Assembly (NCBI GenBank): GCA_949283205.1
Contig: CASDSD010000039.1
Span: 1-64,000, forward strand
Reading direction: 5' to 3'
DNA length: 64,000 nt
Source of the DNA: an uncultured Alistipes sp.
Lineage (GTDB): Bacteria > Bacteroidota > Bacteroidia > Bacteroidales > Rikenellaceae
Shown here: piece by piece, positions 14,856-24,310 of the stretch
Layout: the number at the start of each line of letters is the position of its first letter
Position numbering within the stretch: position 1 is the stretch's first letter
The notes under the pieces: model-generated
Database searches by the model: none
Told to the model about the DNA's origin: nothing
What the model saw: the letters and a program-made list of their open reading frames with translations, nothing else
Position numbers and translations under genes: made by a program

Positions 14856-17459
14856 ATGTTGACTGAAGAAGAAAAGAATGCCGGATTGGAGGGGAAGATA
14901 ATCCCGATCAATATCGAGGAGCAGATGAAGTCGGCCTATATCGACTATTCGATGTCGGTAATAGTGTCGCGTGCGCTTCCCGACGTGCGGGACGGACTCA
15001 AACCGGTGCATCGACGCATCCTCTACGATATGAGCGCCGAGCTGAACCTCTATTCCGACAAACCCACCCGTAAGTCTGCCCGTATCGTGGGAGACGTACT
15101 CGGTAAGTTCCACCCTCACGGCGACAGTTCGGTATACGAGGCCATGGTGCGTATGGCACAGGAATGGTCGATGCGATACCCTCTGGTCGAGGGGCAGGGT
15201 AACTTCGGATCCATGGACGGCGACTCTGCCGCCGCCATGCGATATACCGAGGCCCGCATGCAGAAGATCACCGACGAGGTGATGGCAGACATAGACAAGG
15301 AGACGATAGACTGGACCACCAACTTCGACGACACGCTGAAGGAGCCGACGGTGCTGCCCACGAAGATACCCCTGCTGCTGGTAAACGGCTCGAGCGGTAT
15401 CGCCGTAGGTATGGCCACGAACATGGCGCCGCACAACCTGGGCGAGGTGGTGGATGCCTGCTGCGCATATATCGACAATCCCGACTGTCCGTGTGAGGAT
15501 CTGTTGCATTACGTCAAGGGCCCCGACTTCCCGACGGGAGCCATCATCTACGGCTACGAGGGCGTGCGCGAAGCGCTGCTCACGGGGCGCGGCCGCGTTA
15601 TCATGCGCGCCCGCACCGAGATCGAGCATACGGCCAGCGGCCGCGAGTGCATCGTGGTGACCGAGATACCTTACATGGTGAACAAGGCCGAGATGATCAA
15701 GAAGATCGGCGACCTGGTCAACGAGAAGAAGATCGAGGGCATATCGTATATCAACGACGAGAGTGACCGCTCGGGCATGCGTATCACGATCTTCCTCAAG
15801 CACGAGGCATCGGCCAATGTGGTACTCAATACGCTGTTCAAGAACACGCAGCTGCAGATGTCGTTCGCGGTGAACAACATCGCGCTGGTGAACGGCCGCC
15901 CGATGCTGCTCAACCTGAAGGATCTGATACATTACTTTGTGGAGCACCGCCATGATGTCGTTGTGCGCCGCACGCGGTTCGACCTGAAGAAGGCGCAGGA
16001 GCGTCTGCATATCGTGCTGGGACTTCTGATCGCGCAGGACAACATCGACGAGGTGGTTCACATAATCCGTTCGTCGAAGAACATCGACGAGGCGAAATCG
16101 ACCCTTATGGATCGTTTCGGCCTGAGCGACATTCAGGCGTCGGCCATCGTCGATATGCGTCTGCGCGCGCTGACGGGTCTCGAGCATGACAAGCTGGAGG
16201 GCGAGCGCAACGATCTGGAGCATCAGATAGCCTATCTGACGGAGGTGCTGGGCAGCGTCGACATGCAGATGCAGATCATCAAGGACGAGCTCCGGGAGAT
16301 GAAGGAGAAGTACGGCGACGAGCGCCGCACCGAGATCGTCTACTCGTCGGAGGAGTTCAATCCGGAGGATTTCTACGCCGACGAAGACATGGTCATCACC
16401 ATCTCGCACATGGGGTACATCAAACGCACGCCTCTGGCCGAGTACCGCACGCAGAACCGCGGCGGTGTGGGCGTCAAGGGGAGCGCTACGCGCGACGAGG
16501 ACTTCATCGAACACATATACGTGGCCTCGATGCACAATACGATGATGTTCTTCACCGAAAAGGGCCGCTGCTACTGGCTCAAGGTCTACCAGATACCGGA
16601 GGGTACGCGCGCCTCGAAGGGCCGCGCCATCCAGAATGTCATCCAGATCGAGCCGGACGACAAGGTGCGCGCATATATCAATACCAAGAACCTGAACGAT
16701 CCCGAGTATATCGATAGCACCTATATCGTGATGTGTACCAAGAACGGTACCATCAAGAAGACGAAGCTGGAGGCCTACTCGCGTCCGCGTCAGAACGGAG
16801 TGAACGCCATCGTTATCCGCGAGGGAGACCAGCTCATCGACGCCAAGCTCACCAGCGGCAAGGCCGAGATACTCATTGCGGCGCGCAACGGCAAGGCCAT
16901 CCGCTTCAACGAGGATACGGTACGTCCGATAGGGCGTGTCGGCGCGGGTGTGCGCGGCATCTCGATCGAGGATGACGACGAGGTTGTCGGCATGATCTGC
17001 ATCGAGCCCGACTGCAAGAAGGATGTTCTGGTACTCTCGGAGAACGGTTACGGCAAGCGTACCGATCTTGACGAGTACCGCATCACGAACCGGGGCGGCA
17101 AGGGCGTCAAGACGATCAACATCACGGAGAAGACCGGAACCCTGATATCGATACAGGCCGTTACGGATGACAACGACATCATGATCATCAACCGTTCGGG
17201 CATCACGATCCGTACGGAGGTGTCGCAGATACGTGTTGCGGGACGTGCCACGCAGGGCGTGCGCATCATCAACCTGCGCGAGGGCGACGCCATAGCGTCG
17301 GTTACGGCGGTGCCGGCGAGCGACGACGTTGAGGATGACGGCATTGTGACCGGCGGTGCGGCCGCTGAGGCGCGGGGTGTCGATCCGGCCGTATCTGCAG
17401 CGGAAGGTACTGCCGCGGCGGAGGACTCGGAGGAGAACGGAGATGCAACAAATAATTAA
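14856..17459 (+). CDS. gyrA: DNA gyrase subunit A
   Basis: This is the breakage-reunion subunit of gyrase, which introduces negative supercoils. The N-terminal domain contains [19 protein letters not shown]. The quinolone-contact loop is [12 protein letters not shown], with Ser91 and Glu95 equivalent to E. coli Ser83 and Asp87. The catalytic Tyr130 is in MRYTEARM. The C-terminal domain has pinwheel blades with repeated GY/GKRT-type motifs (for example NRGGKGVKT), giving DNA wrapping. The 867-aa length and a short acidic tail are normal. A TPR protein gene follows after 33 bp, as is usual in related genomes; gyrB is not in the window. Confidence 0.94.
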   Translation: MLTEEEKNAGLEGKIIPINIEEQMKSAYIDYSMSVIVSRALPDVRDGLKPVHRRILYDMSAELNLYSDKPTRKSARIVGDVLGKFHPHGDSSVYEAMVRMAQEWSMRYPLVEGQGNFGSMDGDSAAAMRYTEARMQKITDEVMADIDKETIDWTTNFDDTLKEPTVLPTKIPLLLVNGSSGIAVGMATNMAPHNLGEVVDACCAYIDNPDCPCEDLLHYVKGPDFPTGAIIYGYEGVREALLTGRGRVIMRARTEIEHTASGRECIVVTEIPYMVNKAEMIKKIGDLVNEKKIEGISYINDESDRSGMRITIFLKHEASANVVLNTLFKNTQLQMSFAVNNIALVNGRPMLLNLKDLIHYFVEHRHDVVVRRTRFDLKKAQERLHIVLGLLIAQDNIDEVVHIIRSSKNIDEAKSTLMDRFGLSDIQASAIVDMRLRALTGLEHDKLEGERNDLEHQIAYLTEVLGSVDMQMQIIKDELREMKEKYGDERRTEIVYSSEEFNPEDFYADEDMVITISHMGYIKRTPLAEYRTQNRGGVGVKGSATRDEDFIEHIYVASMHNTMMFFTEKGRCYWLKVYQIPEGTRASKGRAIQNVIQIEPDDKVRAYINTKNLNDPEYIDSTYIVMCTKNGTIKKTKLEAYSRPRQNGVNAIVIREGDQLIDAKLTSGKAEILIAARNGKAIRFNEDTVRPIGRVGAGVRGISIEDDDEVVGMICIEPDCKKDVLVLSENGYGKRTDLDEYRITNRGGKGVKTINITEKTGTLISIQAVTDDNDIMIINRSGITIRTEVSQIRVAGRATQGVRIINLREGDAIASVTAVPASDDVEDDGIVTGGAAAEARGVDPAVSAAEGTAAAEDSEENGDATNN

Positions 17460-17492
17460 AAGAAATAAGTTTTCATTTAACCGAAATTAATT

Positions 17493-18863
17493 ATGAAAAA
17501 ATTAATTTTTGCGGTGATGGCCGTAATGGTTATGGCGGCACCGATGGCAAATGCGCAGAAGGTGAACAAGGATGCGACTTTGGCGAAACTGACCAAGGCG
17601 GATGCCGATGTTGCCGACGCGAAGAAGGGCAGCAAGGCTGCCACGTGGATCAACCGCGGTAAGGCCTACTATGCGGCTGCATCAGCTCCGACGAAGGATA
17701 TTTTCGTAGGTATGCCGTTGGCAGAGATGGAGTTGGTTATGGGTAAGGCCGAGGCTACGAACGAAGGCGTTGCTCTGGGCGGCAAGACCTATACCGAGAT
17801 GGTTTATCCATGGTTGAAGATCTATATGACCAATGGTGCGATCTCGACGTGGGTTGTGACGCAGACGGTTAAGGACGAGGATCTCGCAGCGGTGGCTCTG
17901 GAGTCGTACAACAAGGCTTACGAGATGGACGACAAGACGGCGAGCAAGCTCGGCGATGCTCTGAAGGAGTTGGAGAACTACTATTCGCAGAACGGCAATG
18001 TGGCAATGGAGGCAGGGCTCTATGCCGATGCGGCCTATGCCTATGCCCAGGCATACAAGGTTCAGGAGAGTCCCGCATTCGCAGGAGAGAAGACCCCTTC
18101 ATACCTCTATTATGCAGGTTACCTCTACACGATCGACGGTGCCAACAACAACGATTCATACGTCAAGGGCGCAGACCTTTTGACGAAGGCTCTGGAGTCG
18201 GGATACACCGATGAGGAGGGCAATATCTACTACTACCTCTACCACTGCTATTACGGACAGACCGATTCGTCGGTACGTGTAGCCAACATGCAGCGTGCGA
18301 AGGATCTGCTCATGGAGGGCCTTGCAAAGTACCCGAAGAACGACCGTATCGTCGAGGGCCTGATCAATGTCTATACGTCGGACAGCAATGTCGGCGACCC
18401 GACGGAGCTGATCAAGATGGTCGACGGCGCTCTGGAGCGTGATCCCCAGAACAAGGATATGTGGTTTGGCCGCGGCCGTATATTCTACAGCATGAAGAAC
18501 TACGACGAGAGTATCGCTTCGTTCAAGAAAGTTGTGGAGATCGACCCGAACGATGCGCAGTCGATGTACTTCCTGGGCTACTTCTATATCGCCAAGGGAG
18601 ATGCTCTGAACGAGGAGATCAACAAGCGCGACTACAAGAGCGCTGCGGCATACAACGAGGACCAGAAGGGTGTCAATGCCATCTATATGGAGGCCATTCC
18701 TTATCTCGAGAAGGCATACGAGCTCAATCCCGAGGATTTCACTACGGTGGAGACTCTGAAGGTGCTTTGTTTCCGTCTGCGTGACGAAGCCGGCATTATG
18801 GAGAAGTACGACAAGTACAACAAGATCTTCGAGGAGATGAATGCAAAGCGTCAGCAGCAGTAA
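17493..18863 (+). CDS. Secreted tetratricopeptide-repeat protein
   Basis: The 456-aa protein has a clear signal peptide (MKKLIFAVMAVMVMAAPMANAQ, cleaved after ANA). A periplasmic body follows, with TPR units at about residues 125-200 (SYNKAYEMDD, YADAAYAYAQAYKVQ), 255-300, 315-365 (WFGRGRIFYSMKNYDESIASFKKV, then IDPNDAQSMYFLGYFYIAKGD) and 405-440 (AIPYLEKAYELNPED). TPRs mediate protein-protein contacts, and the partner is unknown. It lies 33 bp after gyrA and ends at a strong terminator. Codon use is lower in GC-rich variety than in neighbours, which suggests high expression. Confidence 0.85.
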   Translation: MKKLIFAVMAVMVMAAPMANAQKVNKDATLAKLTKADADVADAKKGSKAATWINRGKAYYAAASAPTKDIFVGMPLAEMELVMGKAEATNEGVALGGKTYTEMVYPWLKIYMTNGAISTWVVTQTVKDEDLAAVALESYNKAYEMDDKTASKLGDALKELENYYSQNGNVAMEAGLYADAAYAYAQAYKVQESPAFAGEKTPSYLYYAGYLYTIDGANNNDSYVKGADLLTKALESGYTDEEGNIYYYLYHCYYGQTDSSVRVANMQRAKDLLMEGLAKYPKNDRIVEGLINVYTSDSNVGDPTELIKMVDGALERDPQNKDMWFGRGRIFYSMKNYDESIASFKKVVEIDPNDAQSMYFLGYFYIAKGDALNEEINKRDYKSAAAYNEDQKGVNAIYMEAIPYLEKAYELNPEDFTTVETLKVLCFRLRDEAGIMEKYDKYNKIFEEMNAKRQQQ

Positions 18864-18884
18864 TCCCCGGTATCGGAATAGAAG

Positions 18885-18920
18885 TCGGGCCGCCTTTGTT
18901 GGCGGCCCGATTTTGTTTTT
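18885..18920 (+). terminator. Rho-independent terminator after the TPR gene
   Basis: A 10-bp perfect stem, TCGGGCCGCC (18885-18894) with GGCGGCCCGA (18901-18910), and a 6-nt loop are followed by TTTTGTTTTT. Confidence 0.92.
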
Positions 18921-19065
18921 GAAGGCGCCCCGATTGCGTTCTTTGGGGGGAGGTGCGGATTTGTTCCTGCGGACGGGCTGGATATGTTTTCCGTGCGCCC
19001 CGTAACCCCATTGATTCGGGTTGCCTAATAGGGCGGGGGGAATAACTGTTGCCATGAGTTGGGCG

Positions 19066-19108
19066 TATAAAACGGATCGGAGCCGCGAAAGGAGTCTCCG
19101 ATCCGTTT
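19066..19108 (-). terminator. Terminator for the fimbrillin-like lipoprotein gene
   Basis: A 12-bp perfect stem, AAACGGATCGGA (19070-19081) with TCCGATCCGTTT (19097-19108), reads out on the minus strand into TTTTATA, just past the lipoprotein stop codon. Confidence 0.8.
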
Positions 19109-19125
19109 GCATTGGTTGCGGGGCG

Positions 19126-20913
19126 TCAATTGCTCCGGTAACGGTTGTCGGTGCTTCCTGCTATGTTGAGTCCGTTGTATGTGCCGCTGGCGGGAGCGTT
19201 GCCGTTAATGGTAATGTTGATGTATGTGTTGCGCGCATTGTCGGAGTTCTCGTACCAGTCGTTGCCGACGACGGGGCGGGCCTGCCGTCCCGAGCCGTCG
19301 CCCTCCGATATGGCGGCGATGACCGTATTGCTTACCCGGCAGTCGAGGATGAGACCCGTACATCGGCCGGCTATGCCTCCCGTGTATATCTCCGAGCGGC
19401 TTATGTCTGCGAACGGGGCATCGTAGCTGCCGTCGTTGGTGTTGTTGAGGGTGGTGTCGGTTACGCTGCATCCGATTATGGCCGAGGCGCTGCCGGCGGT
19501 GCTGCCGGCATAGGATGCGGTTTGCGTGAAGTCGCTGACCGCGGTCTCGATACATCCTATGATGCCGCCCACATAGGCGTTCTTGAAGGTGAGGCTTGTG
19601 GTTCCCGTCTGGTCGATTGTTACCGAGCCGCTGAATGTGGAGTTCGTTATCGTTATCTGCGAGGTGGCGGGGACGAATCCCGCTATGCCGCCCGCGAAGA
19701 GATGGCTGGCATTGCTGTCGCGGCTTGTGGTGATGTTTCCCGTGGCGTGTATGTTGTCGAGCGTGAGCGAGCTGCTCTCGCTCACCATCCCGACCAGCAG
19801 GCCGCCTTCGGCCATTGAGGTCTGTCGGTCGCCGCCGATGATGTATAGATTGCGGATGGCGGCATCGCCTGTTGTCGTGGCGAATATGCCGCCCTGTCCC
19901 GAGGTGGTCGCTGCCGTTGCCCCCGAGATGTCTATCGTATGGCCGTTTCCGTCGAGGGAGCCGCTGAAGCCGTCGATATGGGGTATCTGCGAGAGCGTGA
20001 GGTCGGAGGTGAGGACGTAGTTGCCGTCGGTCATGGCGGCAAATCCCTGCTCGTCGGCTACGGCCGTCGCTTCGGTCATGTCGGCGGCGTTGAGGAGCAA
20101 CGTATAGCGTGTCGCACGGGCGAATCGCGATACTGTCACCTCGCGCGTGTATACACGTCCGTCGTCGGTGGTTACGGTGGCCTTCAGGGTTCTGCCGCTG
20201 CCGAAGTCTACGGGGATAATCCCGATCTGGAAGTTGTCCGAAGGTGTTGCGCGCAGCAGCGAGGCGAAGGATGCGGCGGCGGTGATGCCGTCGGATATGT
20301 TAAGGGTGCCTGCCGTGGGGAGAACCTCCCCGGCGATGGAGAGCGTGACCTCCCTGACGGAGGGCATGTCGGTGCTGATGTCGATGCGCGAGAGACAATG
20401 CGAGAAGGTGAGGGCCTCGGTGATATCTATCTCGCTGCCTTCCGCCGCCTCGGGACGGCTGTCTGCGGGGTATTCGTATGACGATACGGTGAGGTAGGAG
20501 AGGGTGCCGTCGCATACGGCGGGGAGCGAGTAACTGATGACGCCGTTGTTGAAGCGTACGTCGTCGAGCCCGGTATGGTGAAAGGCATCTATGGATGCTA
20601 TTTCGGTGCCGGCGGGGATGCCGGTTATCACGGCGCTGAATGTCGCAACGACGCCGGCCCCGTCGGGTGTGAATTCATAGGGCCCGTATGTCTCGCTGTC
20701 GGTCGAGGTGAGGTAGGCGTAGACTATGTCGTCGGCCTCCCATACTCCCGTCAGCTGGTCGTATGAGGCCCGTGCGGCAGGTGCCGCCGCGCCGTCGAAG
20801 GCCATTGTGAATGTCGCGGTTGCAGCCTGTGCGGGAATGTTGTCGCTTCTGTGGCATGATGCCGCGCAGAATAAGAACATGATCGCGGCACCGATTATCG
20901 TGTTGTTGTTCAT
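19126..20913 (-). CDS. Fimbrillin-like surface lipoprotein with a beta-helix/GLUG-type C-terminal half
   Basis: The 595-aa protein begins with a lipoprotein signal peptide and lipobox (FCAASC, Cys20). Residues 30-290 resemble the N-terminal domain of Bacteroidales fimbrillin-family (Mfa/FimA-like) proteins, with the usual RASYDQLTGVWEADD region and beta strands. Residues about 320-590 are a Gly/Thr/Ser-rich right-handed beta-helix with GLUG-like turns (GGLLVGMV, AGGIAGFV, VGGIIGCI, TGGIAGRC) spaced 50-60 residues apart. It is probably exposed on the cell surface, as an adhesin or fimbrial tip-like protein. A 38-codon gene precedes it by 63 bp on the same strand. The specific ligand is unknown. 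Confidence 0.8.
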   Translation of the reverse strand: MNNNTIIGAAIMFLFCAASCHRSDNIPAQAATATFTMAFDGAAAPAARASYDQLTGVWEADDIVYAYLTSTDSETYGPYEFTPDGAGVVATFSAVITGIPAGTEIASIDAFHHTGLDDVRFNNGVISYSLPAVCDGTLSYLTVSSYEYPADSRPEAAEGSEIDITEALTFSHCLSRIDISTDMPSVREVTLSIAGEVLPTAGTLNISDGITAAASFASLLRATPSDNFQIGIIPVDFGSGRTLKATVTTDDGRVYTREVTVSRFARATRYTLLLNAADMTEATAVADEQGFAAMTDGNYVLTSDLTLSQIPHIDGFSGSLDGNGHTIDISGATAATTSGQGGIFATTTGDAAIRNLYIIGGDRQTSMAEGGLLVGMVSESSSLTLDNIHATGNITTSRDSNASHLFAGGIAGFVPATSQITITNSTFSGSVTIDQTGTTSLTFKNAYVGGIIGCIETAVSDFTQTASYAGSTAGSASAIIGCSVTDTTLNNTNDGSYDAPFADISRSEIYTGGIAGRCTGLILDCRVSNTVIAAISEGDGSGRQARPVVGNDWYENSDNARNTYINITINGNAPASGTYNGLNIAGSTDNRYRSN

Positions 20914-20976
20914 GGTCGGTTGTCGGTTATGGTCAAGGTGTCGGTCCCCGTTCTTTCGGTGTCGGGCCTGCGGACG

Positions 20977-21093
20977 TTACAGGACTCCCCCTTCGTCGAA
21001 GGCGCCCGTGCCGGCGGACAATGCGAATCCTGCCTCCGTCTTTGCTTCCATGATGTGAAGCTCGGGGGAAAGGTATCGTAATCTTGTACCCAT
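20977..21093 (-). CDS. Small 38-aa peptide gene upstream of the fimbrillin-like lipoprotein
   Basis: The frame starts at ATG 21091-21093 and stops at TAA 20977-20979. The product begins MGTRLRYLSPELHIMEAKTE and ends GTGAFDEGGVL. The RYLSPELHI segment followed by an acidic Gly-rich tail resembles short proteins of the YxSPExxIIE type that I have seen beside surface-protein genes in Bacteroidales. That recognition is from memory and not checked. There is no signal peptide or membrane helix. The gene is in the same orientation as, and 63 bp ahead of, the lipoprotein gene, so one transcript is likely. It could be a leader peptide, an export helper or a regulator. Confidence 0.55.
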   Translation of the reverse strand: MGTRLRYLSPELHIMEAKTEAGFALSAGTGAFDEGGVL

Positions 21094-21386
21094 GCCTGAA
21101 TTGTCTCGGTTAATGTTGTTGAAATATGGATGTTACATCTCCTGTCCCGTTGCGTACATCAATCATGCAAATATCGTGGCGCGGGGATTTTTATGACCTT
21201 TGTCACTATAGAAAGACCCGAATGGAGTGTGGTTGCTCCGACGCCGGGTGCGGTTGATAATATTGATTGCGCTATTAATATTATTTATTCGACGCTTGAT
21301 ATTATTTATAATTGGTTTTGATTTTACGATATCATGTATTAATTTTGTTGTGTGTCGGGGTGTCCCGGCATGAAAACGGTGGAGAG
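21094..21386. other. AT-rich divergent intergenic region
   Basis: No coding sequence is supported. It separates the leftward peptide/lipoprotein unit from the rightward hydrolase gene. From 21255 to 21320 it is strongly AT-rich, with repeated AATATTATTTAT-like segments unlike the surrounding GC-rich DNA. The hydrolase promoter is at 21317-21347. Confidence 0.6.
21317..21347 (+). promoter_or_regulatory. Bacteroidetes primary-sigma promoter for the hydrolase operon
   Basis: TTTG (21317-21320), a 19-bp spacer, then TAATTTTG (21340-21347), 39 bp ahead of the chosen start codon. Confidence 0.7.
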
Positions 21387-22826
21387 ATGGGATCGTGTGG
21401 TCTTTTTCGGTTTTCGCGCATGGCGGTCGTGCTGTCGGTGCTGGCCGTCATGGTGGCCATGCCGTGTGGCGTGGCGGCGCAGTCGCTTGCCGGCGTGTGG
21501 AGCGGCACCATAGAGGTGGGGCAGACGAAACTGCCTCTGGTGTTCCGCATTTCGGAGGCGGGGGATGGCTTCGCGGCCACGATGGACTCCCCGGCACAGG
21601 GCGTGCGGGGTGTTCCCGTGGACAGCGTTGCGTGCGACGGCATGTCGGTGACGATGTCGATCGCACGGTTGGGCGTGGATATACGGGGCATGCGCCGCGG
21701 CGATGTCATCACGGCGGTGTTCCGTCAGAGCGGTCTGGAGCTTCCTCTGGCGCTTGCGCGGGGCGACGAAGCCTCGGTTGCCGCGCCGCGGCCGCAGGAG
21801 CCGCAGCCGCCATATCCCTATGTAGTATGTGAGGAGGTGACGTTCCCGTCGGCGGCCGGGGGCATAGAGATGCACGGCACGCTGACGCTGCCCGAGGGCG
21901 ATGGCCCTTTTACGGCTGTGGTGCTGGTGTCGGGGAGCGGTACGCAGAACCGCGACGAGGAGATTCTGGGGCACAAGCCGTTCAAGGTTATAGCCGATTA
22001 CCTTACCCGCCGCGGTATTGCCGTGTTGCGGTATGACGACCGCGAATGGGGCCGCAGCTACGAGGGAGCGACGACATCGGATTATGCGGATGATGCGTTG
22101 AATGCCGTGGCGTGGCTGCGCCGCGATCGTCGTATCGACCCTTCGCGAGTCGGTATCGCGGGGCACAGCGAGGGCGGGACAATAGCCTTCATGTGTGCGT
22201 CGCGGAGCGATGACGTGGCATTCGTGGTCTCGATGGCCGGTATGACCATCCCGGGCAGAGAGTGCATTGTTTGGCAGAATCGGCAGGCTCTGTTACGGGC
22301 TGGGGTGTCGGAGGAGGCCGTTTCGAGATATTGCGAGGTTGTGGGCACGGTATTCGATGGTATGGCCGATGCGGGCCGTGCGCTCTCTGCCGAGGAGGCC
22401 GGGCAACTGGTTTCGGAGGCGGTGACGGCGGCGGGCGCGACGGATATACCGCAGGCGATATGTACGGAGTTGGTTAAGAGCGCAACGGATGCGACGGCAT
22501 GGTTTCGCTTCTTTGTGGGGTATGACCCTGCGGATGACCTGCGGCGCGTGCGGTGCGACGTGCTGGCTGTCAACGGCACGCATGACACGCAGGTTGAGGC
22601 CGAATCGAATCTCGGGGTTCTGGAACGGTGTGCGGAGCTGTCGGGCCGCCTTACGGTGCGGCGATATGAGGGCTTGAACCACCTCTTCCAGCATTGCACG
22701 ACAGGACTTGCGGACGAGTATTACAATATCGAGGAGACCTTTTCGCCGGAGGTCCTGGCGGATGTGGCCGGATGGATCCTGTCCCGCGATGCAGGGGAGG
22801 TCCCGGAATCGGGCGCAATGAGATGA
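21387..22826 (+). CDS. Secreted alpha/beta hydrolase (esterase, EstD-like)
   Basis: The 479-aa protein has a signal peptide ending in GVAAQ. An N-terminal beta-rich domain of about 120 residues (SLAGVWSGTIEVGQTKLPLVF) is of the kind found in EstD-type esterases. The catalytic domain follows: VLVSGSGTQNRDEE (oxyanion region), the nucleophile elbow GHSEGG, an Asp in AVNGTHDTQV, and the catalytic His in YEGLNHLFQ. It probably hydrolyses small acyl esters in the periplasm. ATG 21387 is chosen over an upstream frame extension that lies across the promoter. Two small genes follow on the same strand. Confidence 0.85.
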   Translation: MGSCGLFRFSRMAVVLSVLAVMVAMPCGVAAQSLAGVWSGTIEVGQTKLPLVFRISEAGDGFAATMDSPAQGVRGVPVDSVACDGMSVTMSIARLGVDIRGMRRGDVITAVFRQSGLELPLALARGDEASVAAPRPQEPQPPYPYVVCEEVTFPSAAGGIEMHGTLTLPEGDGPFTAVVLVSGSGTQNRDEEILGHKPFKVIADYLTRRGIAVLRYDDREWGRSYEGATTSDYADDALNAVAWLRRDRRIDPSRVGIAGHSEGGTIAFMCASRSDDVAFVVSMAGMTIPGRECIVWQNRQALLRAGVSEEAVSRYCEVVGTVFDGMADAGRALSAEEAGQLVSEAVTAAGATDIPQAICTELVKSATDATAWFRFFVGYDPADDLRRVRCDVLAVNGTHDTQVEAESNLGVLERCAELSGRLTVRRYEGLNHLFQHCTTGLADEYYNIEETFSPEVLADVAGWILSRDAGEVPESGAMR

Positions 22827-22895
22827 TTATGTTATGGCGGAGCCCTTGCCGGATCGGGATATGACGGGCGGCGCCTCCGATATGTTGATAAGACT

Positions 22896-23192
22896 ATGGA
22901 TATGCATGAAAAAAGATTACCCAAAGAGTGTCCATCGTGCGGGCGTGTGCTGCGCGTGCGGTCGATGTATTGCCGTGCATGCGATACGCAGATTGTGGGG
23001 GACTACCCTCTGCCGCCGCTGATGCGGCTTGCGGAGGAGGATCAGCGGTTCGTTATCGACTTCGTCATGTGCAGCGGCTCGCTCAAGGAGATGGCCGCGC
23101 GCATGGGGTTGAGCTATCCGTCTGTGCGCAACCGTCTGGATGAGATAATAGGGGAGTTGCAGCGCGCCCTGCCGCCCGAGGTGAAGGAGTGA
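22896..23192 (+). CDS. DUF2089-like zinc-ribbon/HTH protein
   Basis: The 98-aa cytoplasmic protein starts with a zinc ribbon (ECPSCGR, then YCRACD, giving CxxC-CxxC). It continues with a helix-turn-helix region (FVIDFVMCSGSLKEMAARMG, then SYPSVRNRLDEIIGEL). This two-part layout matches DUF2089-type proteins, which are probably transcriptional regulators. The downstream gene encodes a polytopic membrane protein, an arrangement compatible with a regulator controlling its membrane partner. The start could be ATG 22896 or 22902. Confidence 0.8.
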   Translation: MDMHEKRLPKECPSCGRVLRVRSMYCRACDTQIVGDYPLPPLMRLAEEDQRFVIDFVMCSGSLKEMAARMGLSYPSVRNRLDEIIGELQRALPPEVKE

Positions 23193-23242
23193 TGCGGCTG
23201 TCTACGGTACGGCCGAGCGAGGTTTTGAATGAATATTGAAAT

Positions 23243-23821
23243 ATGTATAGATATATGGATATGAAGAAATTTGTAAATCCTTTCGACCATCTGTCGCTGT
23301 GCAAGACCCTTTGTTGGGGCATTGCGGCGTTGATTCTTACATCGATTTTCATGTGGCAGGCGGGGCTGCGTCTCTCGTCTCTCACGCAGGTCAATTTCGC
23401 CGGCGACAGGCTGTGGATCGCCACAGTGCGGCAGATCGTGGTATGGCTGCTTTTCGCCGTGCTGCTCTATGTGGCCGGGGTCATCTTGTCGGGGTCGAAG
23501 ATCCGCTTCCGGGATGTCGCTGCCGACAGTCTGTTTGCCCGCATACCGTTCGACGTGTCGCTGCTTATTTTTGCCGTGCCCCGCTGGCGCGGCGTGATGG
23601 CGGCGGTTGCCGACGGCAACATCAATACGGCCATGCACTATATGGGGACGTTGATGGTGACGGGGTTGCTGTCGCTGGTACTCTTCGTGTGGTATCTCTA
23701 TTGGAGTTACAAGGCATTTGCGGTGTCGACGAATGTGCGCAACGGAAAGGGTGTTGCGGCTTTTGCCGTATGTTTCGTGGCGGCCTATGCGGCATCGATG
23801 TATCTGCTGCCGCTGATATGA
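23243..23821 (+). CDS. Yip1-like polytopic membrane protein
   Basis: The 192-aa protein has about five hydrophobic helices (about residues 22-42, 60-82, 98-115, 133-155, 170-190) and few charged loops. Its N-terminus (KKFVNPFDHLSL) and helix pattern are like small bacterial Yip1-domain membrane proteins, but no diagnostic motif is present. Three in-frame ATGs occur close together (23243, 23255, 23261), so the start is uncertain. It follows the DUF2089-like gene by 50 bp and ends just before a bidirectional terminator. Function is unknown; a small membrane transporter or lipid-related role is only a guess. Confidence 0.7.
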   Translation: MYRYMDMKKFVNPFDHLSLCKTLCWGIAALILTSIFMWQAGLRLSSLTQVNFAGDRLWIATVRQIVVWLLFAVLLYVAGVILSGSKIRFRDVAADSLFARIPFDVSLLIFAVPRWRGVMAAVADGNINTAMHYMGTLMVTGLLSLVLFVWYLYWSYKAFAVSTNVRNGKGVAAFAVCFVAAYAASMYLLPLI

Positions 23822-23848
23822 TGCGGCGTCGTGCCGTATGAAAACAAG

Positions 23849-23876
23849 AAAGCCACCGCCTGCAGGCGGTGGCTTT
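23849..23876. terminator. Bidirectional terminator between the membrane protein gene and tRNA genes
   Basis: AAAGCCACCGCC (23849-23860) pairs perfectly with GGCGGTGGCTTT (23865-23876) around TGCA. A and T runs on the two sides allow termination of both convergent transcripts. Confidence 0.88.
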
Positions 23877-23886
23877 CGTCATCTGT

Positions 23887-23960
23887 CGGGATAACAGGAT
23901 TCGAACCTGTGACCCCCAACTCCCGAAGCTGGTGCGCTAACCTGACTGCGCTACATCCCG
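23887..23960 (-). tRNA. tRNA-Pro (anticodon CGG)
   Basis: The 74-nt cloverleaf reads on the minus strand. The 7-bp acceptor is CGGGATG/TATCCCG. The D arm is GCGCAGTC-AGGTTAGCGC. The anticodon stem is CCAGC/GTTGG with loop TTCGGGA (anticodon CGG, codon CCG). The T arm is ACAGG-TTCGAAT-CCTGT. CCA is not encoded. Confidence 0.97.
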
Positions 23961-24070
23961 ATGACTCTGGTTTTATGTTTACCGTCCCCGGGGACGGATT
24001 TTTTCAGAACTCTTTGCGGCTGCTCCTTCACATCTTTTTTACTAACTCCGCCTTTGCCGCTGTCAATTGT

Positions 24071-24180
24071 CTCCTCTCCTTCCTTCTCTCTCTCTTCCCT
24101 CTCTTTTCTCTCTGGTCCCTTCCCTCTCTTCTCTCTCTGGCCCTCTCCCTTTGTGGTCCTCTCTCTCGCCGCCCTCTTTG
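24071..24180 (-). repeat. Purine-rich (GA) low-complexity spacer between two tRNA-Pro genes
   Basis: About 110 bp are almost pure C/T on the plus strand, so the tRNA transcript would be almost pure G/A. Degenerate repeats such as CTCTCTCTGG recur at roughly 25-bp intervals. Small plus- and minus-strand frames here translate to Leu/Ser/Pro or Arg/Glu runs and are not genes. Confidence 0.8.
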
Positions 24181-24182
24181 GT

Positions 24183-24256
24183 CGGGATAACAGGATTCGA
24201 ACCTGTGACCCCCTGCTCCCAAAGCAGGTGCGCTAACCGGACTGCGCTACATCCCG
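24183..24256 (-). tRNA. tRNA-Pro (anticodon TGG)
   Basis: The 74-nt cloverleaf on the minus strand is nearly identical to the neighbouring tRNA-Pro except in the anticodon stem and D loop. The anticodon arm is CCTGC-TTTGGGA-GCAGG (anticodon TGG, codon CCA). The acceptor and T arms match the CGG copy, pointing to duplication. Confidence 0.97.
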
Positions 24257-24310
24257 TCGTTCTGCCGCTGCCGAAACAGACGGTCAGGGAAATCTGCCGA
24301 TTTCGTGGTG

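Noticed and set aside
14850..16535. 561-codon minus-strand frame opposite gyrA
   Set aside because: It is a shadow of gyrA with no independent features.
19021..19818. 265-codon plus-strand frame opposite the fimbrillin-like gene
   Set aside because: It is antisense to a gene with a clear lipobox and domain structure and crosses its terminator.
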